Positions 51,882-62,500 of a DNA stretch of 64,000 bases are shown here, piece after piece. Numbering within the stretch: position 1 is the first letter of the stretch; every line of letters begins with the position of its first letter. Under the pieces are notes generated by a model. It made no database searches. It was given only the letters and a program-made list of their open reading frames with translations, and was not told where the DNA came from. Origin of the DNA: G963676095 sp963676095 (GTDB lineage Bacteria; Bacteroidota; Bacteroidia; Bacteroidales; Prolixibacteraceae). The DNA lies in the NCBI GenBank assembly GCA_963676095.1, contig OY781040.1, forward strand, positions 1,984,001 to 2,048,000, given 5' to 3'. A program made the position numbers and the translations under genes.

Positions 51882-51906
51882 TTTTGTTATTAAACCGTGC
51901 TTGCAA

Positions 51907-52641
51907 ATGAACTTTATCGCTATCATCCCCGCCCGATTCCAGTCGACCAGGTTTCCCGGGAAACCCCTGGCAATGCTGGGGAATAAACCAATCATCCAAC
52001 ATGTATATGAACATGCCAGGGAAACGCTTGATCATGTGTGGGTTGCAACCGACGACAAGAGGATTGCAGAAACAGTAAAAGAGTTCGGGGGCCAGTTTGT
52101 GATGACACGTCCGGACCATCAAAGCGGGACAGACAGGTGTGCCGAAGCCGCACAGATAATAGCAAAAGAATTGCAATTTGATGTAATTATCAATATCCAG
52201 GGAGACGAACCTTTTGTTCAGAAAGAACAGGTTAACTCATTAAAAAATTGTTTTCTGGATGAAACAACAGAAATTGCAACGCTTATAAAAAAAGCGGAAA
52301 AAGAAGATCTCTTCAACCCGAACAGGCCGAAGGTGGTGATAGACAAAAACCGGAATGCCTTATTTTTCAGCAGGGCCACAATTCCTTACATTCGCGGGGC
52401 GGAAACAGAAGCATGGATCAAAAAACATGAGTTTTACTGTCATCTTGGCATGTATGCATACCGGACCGGCGTCCTGCTACAACTCACAAAACTTTCGCCA
52501 TCGTCGCTTGAGCTGGCAGAATCGCTGGAACAGCTCCGCTGGCTCGAGAACGGTTTTCATATAAAAACAGCAGTAACAAAATTCGAGAGTATCGGCATCG
52601 ATACCCCCGAAGATCTGGGAAAGGCCAGGAAGATGCTTTGA
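51907..52641 (+). CDS. kdsB: CMP-3-deoxy-D-manno-octulosonate cytidylyltransferase
   Basis: A 244-residue cytidylyltransferase that activates Kdo with CTP for LPS inner-core synthesis. Motifs are IIPARFQSTRFPGKPLAM at the N-terminus, VWVATDDKRIAETVKEFGG near residue 45, HQSGTDRCAEAAQ near 80, and VIINIQGDEPFVQ near 100. The frame opens at TTG 51901; ATG 51907 is the natural start. It is divergent from the lptE operon, so two LPS steps share one intergenic region. Confidence 0.96.
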   Translation: MNFIAIIPARFQSTRFPGKPLAMLGNKPIIQHVYEHARETLDHVWVATDDKRIAETVKEFGGQFVMTRPDHQSGTDRCAEAAQIIAKELQFDVIINIQGDEPFVQKEQVNSLKNCFLDETTEIATLIKKAEKEDLFNPNRPKVVIDKNRNALFFSRATIPYIRGAETEAWIKKHEFYCHLGMYAYRTGVLLQLTKLSPSSLELAESLEQLRWLENGFHIKTAVTKFESIGIDTPEDLGKARKML

Positions 52642-52694
52642 GTATCCGTTATTTTTAAGAAACAGATCCTTAAAGGATTCTATCCGGTTTACCC

Positions 52695-54647
52695 TTATCG
52701 CTTCATAATCATGAACCGGAACTGATCTTTCATATGAGGTTGTACCGCCTGGAAACTGATCCGGTAGATCCGGTCGCCCCATTTCTGTAAAACCCCCCGG
52801 TCTTCCTCCGTTTCAAGTTTGACCTTTTCCACTTGAGGTGTTAATTTCCCGGGATCGTAGTTGATGATAAAATCTTTTGCCTCACCGCCCCGAGGTTGAT
52901 AATGAATAACCAGTTGTCCCGGACTGACGACTTCTGACGGGTAAACGGTCATAAAATGTTCAGAGAGTTGATCCGCCCTGTTCAGGTCAAACACATCCCT
53001 GATCTCCACCTGCTTCCCGCGATCGTACCGGACAGACCTTACCCAGCTGTTTATGCCGGCATTTTCCGGATAAGCCTTCGCCAGATCCAATGAAAAGCGG
53101 ACATTGTTTTTTGAAGATTGATAAAATACGTTCTTTGCCCGGAACTCATGTCCCGGCATCTGATCTTTCCCGTTAATAGTTGGCAAATTATGATAATCGG
53201 AACAATTAAACCAGATATCGTAACGCTGGCTGCTAAAAGTTTTTTTGGTATATGTTCCACGTCCGACATCAATCAGCAAGGGATATCCGTTATAAAAGAC
53301 AACAAAATTACCGACATCGTTATGATTGTGGCTTTCAGCATTATGACCACCCTTTGCAGCAACAAAAAAGCCATCGGACGAGCCTTCCCGGTCGCGGGCG
53401 ACCATCACCTGGAGACCCGGGAACCAGGCATCTTTGGGAAGCGGCAATTTCTTTTCCACCCCGGCGATCTCATCCTGCAAAAACAGTTCATACAAATTTC
53501 TGAAATAATGGAAAGGAGGAACCAGCCCGGTAGGTTCTGCCTGGTAGAAAGCGCCGAACGACATCATTTTGTCATCGCCGATAGCCTTTCCGAAACGGTA
53601 AACCATGCTGGCATCCACGCCAGGCCGGGGATCGGCATCGGCAAAGTTCAGAAAGTACTTGTCGCTGATCTGTACCCTGTAGATATACCGGGCCATATTC
53701 TTTACTTTTTCATTTTCGAAGATATACCGGAAGGCTCCATTTGTAGCGTCATTCAGCATGGCCAGGTTATCGAACAGGGAAGCGGCAGCCGCTCCCCAGT
53801 AGCTCGGCCCCTCATCACAACCGCCGTCAGCAGGATACGGGTTGACAAACTGATCGAGCACATCGGTGATCTTGTAAACCATGGCCGCACGACGGGCATC
53901 GTCTTTTTCAAGCAACAAGGCCGCACTCAGCCAGTTGGAACAGATCCACGGATTCCAGTTGTTGGGCAGCCTTCCCCCGAATTTCTCCCCCATCCACCAG
54001 TGCGGCTTGCTCATTACCGGCTCAAAAATGCGCCGGTTGACTTCATAATAAATCCTTTTCCGGATCTGGGGAGAAACAGCGTCCAGTTTTTCCCCGAGGA
54101 AGTAATCAACCCAGGCAAGGAACGTGGCTGTTTCGGCAGAAAAGAGCTCCACGAACGGGTCGGTCACATCGGCCAGCCCTGCATACTGCGGGCCACCGGG
54201 CAGGTGGGCCGGCGCTCCCCACCACGACTCTTCGCAAATAGACCATACCCCGTCGATAATCTGGTCAATAAAACGGCCTTTGTTTTCGTAAATTTCGGCC
54301 AGCAACAACGTTCCCAATACCTGCCTTTTCTTAAAACTGATGGCTTCGTACTCCGACCTGTTCCCGCTGCGCACAATTAACAGCGATTTGGTTGCCGGAA
54401 TATAGGGCCACTCAAAATGAAGGTATTCTTCGGCTTTGGCCAGATAATCCTTCATGGCGGTTTCATCGGCTTTTGCCCAGCCTGAACGGTCGGCCAGCTT
54501 TGGGAACGGATGGTATTCTGCCCGGGGGACCAGCAAATCTTTTAACTGTTCTTCCGAATACTTTCCCCCGATCAGGTTTTCTTGCGCAATCGAATGCACA
54601 ACAAGACTAAAAAAAAGAAAAATGAATAATCCTGTTTTTTTCTTCAT
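52695..54647 (-). CDS. Heparinase II/III family polysaccharide lyase
   Basis: A 650-residue secreted lyase. A signal peptide (cleavage near SIAQ, residue about 22) without lipobox points to the periplasm. An alpha-helical toroid region (about 90-360) precedes the heparinase II/III beta-sandwich, whose hallmark AESHNHNDVGNFVVFYNGYPLLIDVGRGTYT begins near residue 430. Such enzymes eliminate uronic-acid linkages in heparin, chondroitin, alginate or related acidic glycans. It is the last gene of the SusCD locus. The exact substrate cannot be read from sequence; the start at 54647 follows the extra N-terminal residues of the longer frame. Confidence 0.88.
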   Translation of the reverse strand: MKKKTGLFIFLFFSLVVHSIAQENLIGGKYSEEQLKDLLVPRAEYHPFPKLADRSGWAKADETAMKDYLAKAEEYLHFEWPYIPATKSLLIVRSGNRSEYEAISFKKRQVLGTLLLAEIYENKGRFIDQIIDGVWSICEESWWGAPAHLPGGPQYAGLADVTDPFVELFSAETATFLAWVDYFLGEKLDAVSPQIRKRIYYEVNRRIFEPVMSKPHWWMGEKFGGRLPNNWNPWICSNWLSAALLLEKDDARRAAMVYKITDVLDQFVNPYPADGGCDEGPSYWGAAAASLFDNLAMLNDATNGAFRYIFENEKVKNMARYIYRVQISDKYFLNFADADPRPGVDASMVYRFGKAIGDDKMMSFGAFYQAEPTGLVPPFHYFRNLYELFLQDEIAGVEKKLPLPKDAWFPGLQVMVARDREGSSDGFFVAAKGGHNAESHNHNDVGNFVVFYNGYPLLIDVGRGTYTKKTFSSQRYDIWFNCSDYHNLPTINGKDQMPGHEFRAKNVFYQSSKNNVRFSLDLAKAYPENAGINSWVRSVRYDRGKQVEIRDVFDLNRADQLSEHFMTVYPSEVVSPGQLVIHYQPRGGEAKDFIINYDPGKLTPQVEKVKLETEEDRGVLQKWGDRIYRISFQAVQPHMKDQFRFMIMKR

Positions 54648-54754
54648 GGTCACTTTTAGTTGGTTCATTCACAAATATACATGGAAATTTTTAAAATTTC
54701 GAATGATCATGAAATTGGCCGGCTTTCGTTTAAACGCTGACCGGGAACAGATAA

Positions 54755-54792
54755 AAAGTCGGCCAACTTATTAAAAAAAGTTGGCCGACTTT
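54755..54792 (-). terminator. Strong hairpin terminator after the HU-like gene
   Basis: Perfect 15-base arms AAAGTCGGCCAACTT (54755-54769) and AAGTTGGCCGACTTT (54778-54792) with an 8-base A/T loop; on the minus strand a T run follows. Related words AGTTGGCCGG (54801-54810) and TTGGCCGGC (54716-54724) flank it. Confidence 0.7.
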
Positions 54793-54859
54793 ATCGAAGA
54801 AGTTGGCCGGGAAATTATAGAATCCCGGCGAGCTTTTTTGTCATTTCTGCCTTGTAAAA

Positions 54860-55240
54860 TTAACGGGAAACGAAAGTAATGTTTGCCAGGGCATTGCGAA
54901 TCTCTTTTCCCGGACGGAAACGCATGTTGACAGATTTAATGGTATCAATCGTACAGGCGTCCTCAGTATCGGTCCCGCTGGAACTGAGTGTCAGCTGGAA
55001 GGACCCCCAGTCTCCCATTTGCACAGAATAGCCATCCATCAGTAACTGAAGGATGACCGATTGCAGTTCATCCAGCACCATCAATGCTTCGCCCCGGTTC
55101 AGCGTTGTGTTTTTGGTGAGCAATTCGGCTACTTCTTTTTCGCTTTTTTGTTTCACCCTCCGGAGAACGATATGCCACTTAAGAGCTGCCTTCGGTTCGC
55201 TCGGGTTTACCCGTTTTGCTTTGGAATATAATACTGACAT
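54860..55240 (-). CDS. HU-like DNA-binding protein (HU-HIG type)
   Basis: A 126-residue protein of the HU/IHF superfamily: helices VAELLTKNTTLNRGEALMVLDELQSVILQLL near residue 38, then the beta arm YSVQMGDWGSFQLTLSSSG and MRFRPGKEIRNALANITF. Bacteroidota encode many such HU-HIG proteins whose DNA targets and roles are unclear. It lies inside the SusCD locus between the DUF2264 and heparinase genes, same strand, with its own strong terminator. It may pack or regulate the locus, or be an unrelated passenger. Confidence 0.85.
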   Translation of the reverse strand: MSVLYSKAKRVNPSEPKAALKWHIVLRRVKQKSEKEVAELLTKNTTLNRGEALMVLDELQSVILQLLMDGYSVQMGDWGSFQLTLSSSGTDTEDACTIDTIKSVNMRFRPGKEIRNALANITFVSR

Positions 55241-55356
55241 AGGAATACAGTTAAATCATAAGTTCATAAAAAACATTCCTGAAATTAAAAATTTGTATTG
55301 AAAAAATCCAGCAAAACGATTGAATAACATATCAGGCAAACGGTCTGTCAGAATAT

Positions 55357-57414
55357 TCAGCAGGACCTTTTCCCGTCGATATCCTTAAAATCGATCTCGT
55401 ACTTTTCCCCGTTAAAGAGAGTGATTTCGGCACCAAGAGGCGAATGACCCTTCATGATATCCACGATCCTGACCTCCGTTAACGGCGATAATTCTTCTTC
55501 AGTCCAGTCGCTGTCGTCAGTTTTATGAAGCATGACCGTAATCATCAGTTCCATTGGCGGATTTTTCGACAACCTTTTTTTCCGGGCATAAATTACGGTA
55601 CTGTCGCCGGCTTCAGCATTCCTGTTGGTATGGACAAGGCTATCCACCTCATCCCATCCGCTGTAAGTAATCAGGGCGACACGTCGTCCCGGAATGGAAG
55701 CAGTTATCACCTTCTTTTCCCTATCTTCAAAACGATCGACAACAGCTTTCTCTCCGTTCAGATGAGGCAACCCGAAATGGCCGAGTGTCAGTTCATATTC
55801 GAAGGCAAGCCGGGAACGGTCTACCCGGACCACTCCTCCCGGTACCGTAATCTCTGCCAGGTCGATAATATACCCGACCCCATTGTTTGGAGGCCGCCTC
55901 ATGATAGCCTGGCGGTATAAAACATTTTCCCTGATCCCGTTAAAAAGCATACTCCGGGAGGTAGAAAAGAAACTGTTCCGGACAGCGCTGTTTTCAACAG
56001 TTTTCCCGGTAAGATAAAAATTAATGTCGTCACCTCTCAGATCCCGGGGATCGTGGCTACGGAAACTATATTCCATAGACGTCCCGCCTGCCGGGTCGTG
56101 ATCTTCCCATGGAAAATGCGTGTTATAAACCAACTTGGAATAATTCGGGTCGTCATAATAAACTTTTCCCGGAATGATTTCAGATGTGCCTGTTTTCCCA
56201 TGGTTAACCAAAACAAGACCGGGACTTTCGAGCACTACCTTATTCGACCGGGAACCAAGGGCCTCCCACATCCCTTCATTTTCACGTGCTGTCCAGAAAG
56301 GAGAATCGTCAGGCAGGGCAAGACATATAAACGGGAGGAACATCAGGAACGGGCTTGCAGCACAACTATAATCCTGTATCATGTATTCCCGGTGACCGTA
56401 AAAGCCAAGGCTGGGGATATCGTTATCGTAAAACTCCTCACGCGCGACAAACTGAAGCAATGAACCGGAACAAAGCCGTCTGGCCCATCCCGGATCGAGA
56501 AGCGATTTATCCTTCAGCATAAATGCAACAGGGAAAGCCCCGGAAACCCATGTCCGGTAACAAATGCTCCGTGCCCACATGTTAACATAGCCGTCACGCC
56601 CAAAAAAGCTGGTAATCGAGTCCATCAGTTTTTGGGCAGAACCTTCGATAATTCCGGCAATCTCAGGATAATATTCATCACCAAAAGCCCTGTTCCAAAT
56701 CGTCGTATAAACGATGAACAGGCTGATCGAATAATAATTATAAGTTTGCTCAAGATACCAGCCATCTCCCGAATGATAGGAGGCCACCCACAAGAGGTGG
56801 CTTTTTAACAGCTCATCATCAATTTCGTATCCGTATTTTTTCAGGAACGAAAGGGTAACAATATTAAAAATCCTCCAGTTGTTCTGGGTTGTCCGGTGAT
56901 GGGCCCATTTTGAAATGGTAACAGCCATCTCGTCTTTTTGCTTCTGAGAAAAATACGGCCAAAGCGTATCGGGCAGAAGCAGCAGCGTTTTAAACAGGCC
57001 GCCGAACTCGCAGGTAAACTGGTAATTGGAATCGGACAGGTCTTCCGGCAGCGGTAACGAATTCGGATGTCCGGGAGTAAAGGCATTGTACATTTGCAGG
57101 CAATAGTAATCCCTGAGCTTAATCCCGTTTACAGCAACTTCAGGATCAGCATGGATCAGAGGTCCCGCAATGGTAAATGTCCGCTCGAGGGCCTCGAACT
57201 CCAGGGAACGGTACCGCCAGTCCGGCGCATTGGGCTGAGGGTAGGTTTTCCCGGGGACAGAAGGGAAAGACAGGGGTGTTTCAATCGAATCGACGTACCT
57301 GAAAGCCCGCTTCAGTAAATATTTTGCCAATTCAATATAGTGTCTTTTCGACATTCCGGTGAAAGGACTCAGATTGAAGTCCGGATCTTTCACTTCAAAT
57401 GCATTCTTCATCAT
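55357..57414 (-). CDS. DUF2264 domain protein
   Basis: A 685-residue protein of the DUF2264 family, predicted alpha/alpha toroid with a C-terminal beta domain. Landmarks are LLLLPDTLWPYFSQKQKDEMA near residue 165, NNWRIFNIVTLSFLKKYGYEID near 195, GDGWYLEQTYNYYSISLF near 232, and SFFGRDGYVNMWARSICYR near 290. No signal peptide is visible at Met 57414 or the longer start 57465, so it is probably cytoplasmic. The family often occurs in polysaccharide-utilisation loci and is suspected to be a glycan lyase or hydrolase acting on oligosaccharides after import. Activity unproven here. Confidence 0.82.
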   Translation of the reverse strand: MMKNAFEVKDPDFNLSPFTGMSKRHYIELAKYLLKRAFRYVDSIETPLSFPSVPGKTYPQPNAPDWRYRSLEFEALERTFTIAGPLIHADPEVAVNGIKLRDYYCLQMYNAFTPGHPNSLPLPEDLSDSNYQFTCEFGGLFKTLLLLPDTLWPYFSQKQKDEMAVTISKWAHHRTTQNNWRIFNIVTLSFLKKYGYEIDDELLKSHLLWVASYHSGDGWYLEQTYNYYSISLFIVYTTIWNRAFGDEYYPEIAGIIEGSAQKLMDSITSFFGRDGYVNMWARSICYRTWVSGAFPVAFMLKDKSLLDPGWARRLCSGSLLQFVAREEFYDNDIPSLGFYGHREYMIQDYSCAASPFLMFLPFICLALPDDSPFWTARENEGMWEALGSRSNKVVLESPGLVLVNHGKTGTSEIIPGKVYYDDPNYSKLVYNTHFPWEDHDPAGGTSMEYSFRSHDPRDLRGDDINFYLTGKTVENSAVRNSFFSTSRSMLFNGIRENVLYRQAIMRRPPNNGVGYIIDLAEITVPGGVVRVDRSRLAFEYELTLGHFGLPHLNGEKAVVDRFEDREKKVITASIPGRRVALITYSGWDEVDSLVHTNRNAEAGDSTVIYARKKRLSKNPPMELMITVMLHKTDDSDWTEEELSPLTEVRIVDIMKGHSPLGAEITLFNGEKYEIDFKDIDGKRSC

Positions 57415-57542
57415 AAAAAATTTATACTTTAATCTACTGCAATCAAAATTAATGGAAAGAATCAATCAAGTCCAGTATCATTCTTGCACAAAATGATATG
57501 ATTATTGCAAAGAATACCGGTCCTTCAAAAAAGCAGAACAAA

Positions 57543-57585
57543 TAAAAAAGGTGTCCCAAAATCAGGGTTGACTTCCGGGACACCT
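57543..57585 (-). terminator. Terminator after susD
   Basis: Arms AGGTGTCCC (57549-57557) and GGGACACCT (57577-57585), nine perfect pairs; on the minus strand TTTTTTATT follows. It lies about 40 bases downstream of the susD stop. Confidence 0.7.
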
Positions 57586-57624
57586 CTCCTATCCATTTCA
57601 GAACAGGGCAATTATAGTTTCATA

Positions 57625-59490
57625 TCATTCCTGCGGCACCACTTCACCTTCCCCGTCGCCGGTATCTTTCCAGACATAAGGTGTAACATTGTCTTCAGCT
57701 CCCGGATAACCTTCATTCTGGTTGATATGGCCAAGGCTGTTCGCCTCGATGGCGCTGGCAGGGACCGGCCAAAGGACAATCCACTCAGCAGCCCTGTAGG
57801 TATAATGGGGAGAGACAACATTATCCCGGTAGAAAATATTTTTCTCCGTTACCCGGTCATACCAGAAATTGTCGGTCGGGAAATTTGTTGTACTGTATGT
57901 TTTCCCGTTATAGCAAGGTTCGCCCGTTTCAGCAAGGATGTAAGCAATACGGGTAAGTTCTGTTTTCCGGGGTTCCTCGTAGTACAGTTCACGGGCCCGT
58001 TCATCAAGGATTGTCCCGATATTGACATCTGAAGCGTCGATCGGTTCTGCTCCGGCCCTCGAACGAACAGCGTTAATATCCTGGGCTGCCTTAGCGAGCT
58101 CTCCTTTCCAGAAATAAGCCTCAGCGCGCAACAAATAGGTTTCGGCCAGACGGTAACAATAAGTATCGCCATAGCCGCCTACAGGAAGTGTAGCTGTGGG
58201 ATCAGGGATATAAAGTTTATAATAAGGCCAGTCGAACCAGTAGCGGATGGTATCGGTACAGAGAATATTTCCGTTATCGTCATACAGCTGAAGGTGTTTC
58301 CCATAATACGGATCACCGTTTTTCTTCAGGTTTTGACTGTTATAAACAAGGTCTTCCATGGTCATCCAGTTCGGGTATGTGTGCCGCATATCGTTTTTGT
58401 CGGTCCAAATGTCGTATTCATAATACGGAGTAGGCCGGCAACGTCCGATTCCCCTTCCGTATTCTGATAAAAGATCATACTCAACGCCGGTAGTATTTGC
58501 CATTCCCGAATTTCCTGACGGAGTTTTAATCTTTCCGGTCCCGCTAAAGAACGGGACCGTATTTCTCATTACCTGGCTCTTTTCACTGGCTGCATCGTCA
58601 GTCATGTCTTCACTTCCGACAAACAGGTAAATCCGCTCCCTGTTTTCGGACAAAGCAAGGTTTTCCTCCTGGTGAAGGTCCCAGATAACATCATGGATCC
58701 CGTCATTTTTATCGGTTCCGAAACGTTCTGTCATCAGATAATGATAACCATCGTCGATAACCGCGGTAGCAGAAGCAATCGCATCATCAAAATCGCAAAG
58801 GGCCAGGTTCACCTTGGTCAAAAGATGGTTTACCGCAGCCTTGTTTACATCACCGATAGCTGTGCCGTCCGCTTCCGTTTTAACCCATTTGGCCGCAAAC
58901 TCCAGATCTTTCTTACATTTCTGCAGGATACTTTTCCGGGTACAGGAATAATAATCCAGTTTTGGTTCTGTCACTTCGTTCAGAATAAAAGGGACATCCC
59001 CAAACTGCTGGGTCAGCCTGTAGTAAACGCGATCACGGTGAAAATAAGCTTTCCCGAGAATATTATTCCGATCAGCTTCATCGGTCCATTCAGGAATGTC
59101 GATATTCGAGATCACAGAATTTGCATATTTAATCCTTTTGTACCCTTCTGTCCAGTACCAGCCGATACGGTTATAATCAGCGCTGTTAAGCTGGGCATCG
59201 GGAAGGATCTGCGCAGGCAGGTCCATGGCCGGACCGGTTTTATCCGTTGTCCCTTCCACCGCAACATCAGAAAAGATATGTTCTGTAATGATCGGGCAGG
59301 CATCTCCGTAAAATTCGTGTCTGGCATTACGAAGGCAGGCCACCAGGCCGGCATCCAGTCCGTCTTCATCAATAAAAGTATTCTCAGGCGTATAAAACGA
59401 CAGGGGGTCCGGCTTTAAAAAGTCATCGGAACATGCCCCGCACAAAAGGGACAGCACTAAAAGAAGCCTTCCAAAAATATATTTATTCAT
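57625..59490 (-). CDS. SusD/RagB-family nutrient-binding outer membrane lipoprotein
   Basis: A 621-residue surface lipoprotein that captures glycan and lids the SusC channel. Lipobox LLCGAC with Cys about residue 20, then SDDFLKPDPLSFYTPENTFIDEDGLDAGL typical of SusD. TPR-like helical segments and ETYLLRAEAYFWKGELAKAAQDINAVRSRAG near residue 450 (the family repeat) follow, and the C-terminal ILDERARELYYEE block is diagnostic. The frame extends to 59526; Met 59490 begins the lipoprotein signal. It follows susC by 46 bases. Confidence 0.95.
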   Translation of the reverse strand: MNKYIFGRLLLVLSLLCGACSDDFLKPDPLSFYTPENTFIDEDGLDAGLVACLRNARHEFYGDACPIITEHIFSDVAVEGTTDKTGPAMDLPAQILPDAQLNSADYNRIGWYWTEGYKRIKYANSVISNIDIPEWTDEADRNNILGKAYFHRDRVYYRLTQQFGDVPFILNEVTEPKLDYYSCTRKSILQKCKKDLEFAAKWVKTEADGTAIGDVNKAAVNHLLTKVNLALCDFDDAIASATAVIDDGYHYLMTERFGTDKNDGIHDVIWDLHQEENLALSENRERIYLFVGSEDMTDDAASEKSQVMRNTVPFFSGTGKIKTPSGNSGMANTTGVEYDLLSEYGRGIGRCRPTPYYEYDIWTDKNDMRHTYPNWMTMEDLVYNSQNLKKNGDPYYGKHLQLYDDNGNILCTDTIRYWFDWPYYKLYIPDPTATLPVGGYGDTYCYRLAETYLLRAEAYFWKGELAKAAQDINAVRSRAGAEPIDASDVNIGTILDERARELYYEEPRKTELTRIAYILAETGEPCYNGKTYSTTNFPTDNFWYDRVTEKNIFYRDNVVSPHYTYRAAEWIVLWPVPASAIEANSLGHINQNEGYPGAEDNVTPYVWKDTGDGEGEVVPQE

Positions 59491-59536
59491 AAGTATGAGT
59501 TTTCTAACGTTATATGATACATGCATTCAATCCGGA

Positions 59537-62500
59537 TCAGAGTGTAAAGTTCAACTTAAGCGCGTAATAGGAAGGAGCATAGCCTTTCGATTCAGGATCC
59601 ATCCAGGACCAATTCGGGCACCACACATAAGGGTTCTGCAAAACAACAGAAATATTGCAGGCATCGAAACGGATCTGTTGCAACAGGTTTTTCGGCAAAT
59701 TATAGGTCAAAGCGATATTGTCGATACGGACAAACGAGTTGTCTTCCCAGACACTGAACCCAGAGCTGTAACTGCTTATGCGGGCCCATTTGTTTCCCGG
59801 GTTTGCCTCGGTCCAGTACGGGACATTATAGGAAGTTCCCCGGTCATAGAATGTATCGCTGTTTTTCCTGTGGTTATTGGCTGCTTTTTGTCCCAAGTAG
59901 GAATACATTTTAACCGACAGGTCCCAGTTTTTATATTGAAAATCATTTCTCAGGGTCAGCCGGTATTTAGGATCGGTATGCCCCTGGAACTGTTTATCAT
60001 CATTGGTATAGTATCCATCTCCGTTATAATCCCAGAGTTTAAAATCACCAGGCTCGCGGGAATATTTTGCAGCTTCTTCTTTTTCGTCCGACTGCCAGAT
60101 CCCTAAAATCTTGTAATCCCAGATCTCATCTACGGAATGTCCGATAAACCAGCCATTGTCAACATCGTCGACTTCCTTCAGGTTCCCGTTTTCATCCGCT
60201 GTATAATCGCCAAACAAATGGATAATCTTGTTTTTATTATAGGCCACAGAAAAAGCAGATACCCAGGAGAAGTTATCCTTCAGTATATTTGTCGAGGTCA
60301 GAGAAAACTCAAAACCGTTGTTATTGACTTGCCCGATATTCGCGTAAACACTCGAATAACCGGTAACGTCAGGCAATTGCCTCTCCATAAGCAGATTTGT
60401 TGTCTTCATATGGTAACCGTCGATATTTCCCCTGAGCCTGTCTTTCAGTAAGGAAAAATCTATACCTAAATTATACGAACCGGTTTTTTCCCATTTCAGG
60501 TTCTTGTTGGCCATTCGGCTTGCCCAAAGCTGAGATACGTAATAAGCCGAACCATTTTGATCGATCAGAACAAATTTTCCCGGCGTCAGGTTGGTCAGTG
60601 CATCATAAATGCCGACGCCCCTGTTCCCGTTGGTCCCGTATGATGCCCTGATTTTCAGCATATCTATCCAGTCGACATGAAAGAAATTTTCTTCACTGAT
60701 AATCCATCCCAAAGCAAGCGAACCAAAATTGGCCCATGGATTGTTCTGTCCGAATGCAGAGTAGCCATCACGTCTGAAAGCACCGGTAACCATATACTTG
60801 TCTTTTAAAACATAATTCAGACGGGCAAGATAGGCGGCTCCTGTACTTACCTGGTCGTCACTGGTAATTGAAACGTCGGCAGTGGCCGAACCCATTCCGT
60901 GATAGCCGAGATCGTCGTTCGGCTGAAAATAGTTCCGTTCAACATAATCATACCAGTACTGGTACTTTTCGGCATTCTGTACAAACGTGAAATCAAATGA
61001 ATGGACGCCGAACTTCTTGTTCCATTTCAGCATGTTATTCAGCTGCCATTCAAAGATGGTCGTATTTTTACGATAGGCTTGTCCTCCGACACCTGAATAA
61101 TCGGGATCTTCCGAGGAATGTGCCACATATTCCCTGTTCCAGTTAAAGCGGGTAATATACTCTGTAGTCACAGAAAAGCCCAGCGGAAGTGTGATCGTGG
61201 CATAAACCTTACTGTTTAGCGAATTATATTTTTTAAACTGATCCTCGTAAACAAGGTCCTTCCAGGGATGCCTTGATGACGACACATTGCCGGTCGGGGC
61301 GTACCTGATGGTAACTCCGTCGTCCTCGTAGAACGATGAATACGGAGTATTAGTAAGCATCTGGTCGGAATTTGCGGTGACCGGGCTTTCGTCCCTCACG
61401 GCAAACTGCGTGTTGGTCCCGACCTTCAGCCACTTGGAAACACTGGCCTCCAGATTTATCCTCGACCTGATGTTGTTAAAATCTTCATTGTACTTTATCC
61501 CTTCATTATCGACATACCCCAAAGACCAGTAGTAAGAAACGGCATCAGTGCGTCCGGAGAGACTGACATTGTAATCCTGGGTAAGGCCGGTCTGATAAAT
61601 ATACTTTCTCCAATTGATTGTTTTTCCGGCTTCATAATTGGCAATTTCAAGATCAGAAAAGCCCAGCCGTCCCAACCATGTAGCTGTCAGATCTGTCGAG
61701 GAAGAAGAACCGTCATAAGATTTCCAGGAATCAAGGGCAACACCGTCAGGCAGGTTATCCGGACTGTTATAATACCCGGCGCCAACATCGACCTGGTGTT
61801 TTTCATTACTTTCAAACCCTGCTATACGCCACTTGATAAACTGTTCCCCGTTCATCAGGTCCCTTGCGGTGGAAGCTACGGCAGAAAGCCCCACTGAAGT
61901 GCTTACCTGGATGCGGGGTTTTCCCTTCTTCCCTTTCTTGGTGGTGATCAGGATGACTCCATTGGAAGCCCTGGCGCCATATATTGCAGCAGATGAAGCA
62001 TCCTTCAGTATATCGACTGTCTCAATATCCACAGGGTTCAGATCCGACAGGTCGCCATAATAAATCATCCCGTCAACTACAATCAAGGGGGCATTGGCCG
62101 ACTTCTGATCGTCATCGTCAGCCCGGAGGGAAGTCTTTCCCCTGATCAGCATATCGCCGGCACTGCTAAGCCCTTTGGCACTAGTACTGAAGTTCACGTT
62201 CAGCCCGGGGATCGTACCGCGCAATATAGAGGTCATATTCTGGGATGCCTCATTCTGTAACCGTTCCGTATTAATCTGGGTAACAGCCCCTGTGAGGTCT
62301 TTCTTTTTAACGGTTCCGTACCCGACCGCTACAACCTCTTCGAGACCGACAGTCTCTTCCTCCATGACAACATCAATGACCGGCTTTCTGCCAGCCGGGA
62401 TCTCCTGGGATTTCATTCCCACGAAGGAAAAAACAAGCGTGGCATCCGGCGGAATGTTCAGAAGGGAATACCTTCCGTCGGCATCTGTAATTGTACCCTG

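Noticed and set aside
53118..54380. 420-codon open frame antisense to the heparinase gene
   Set aside because: It overlaps a well supported lyase entirely, and the product shows no domain character.
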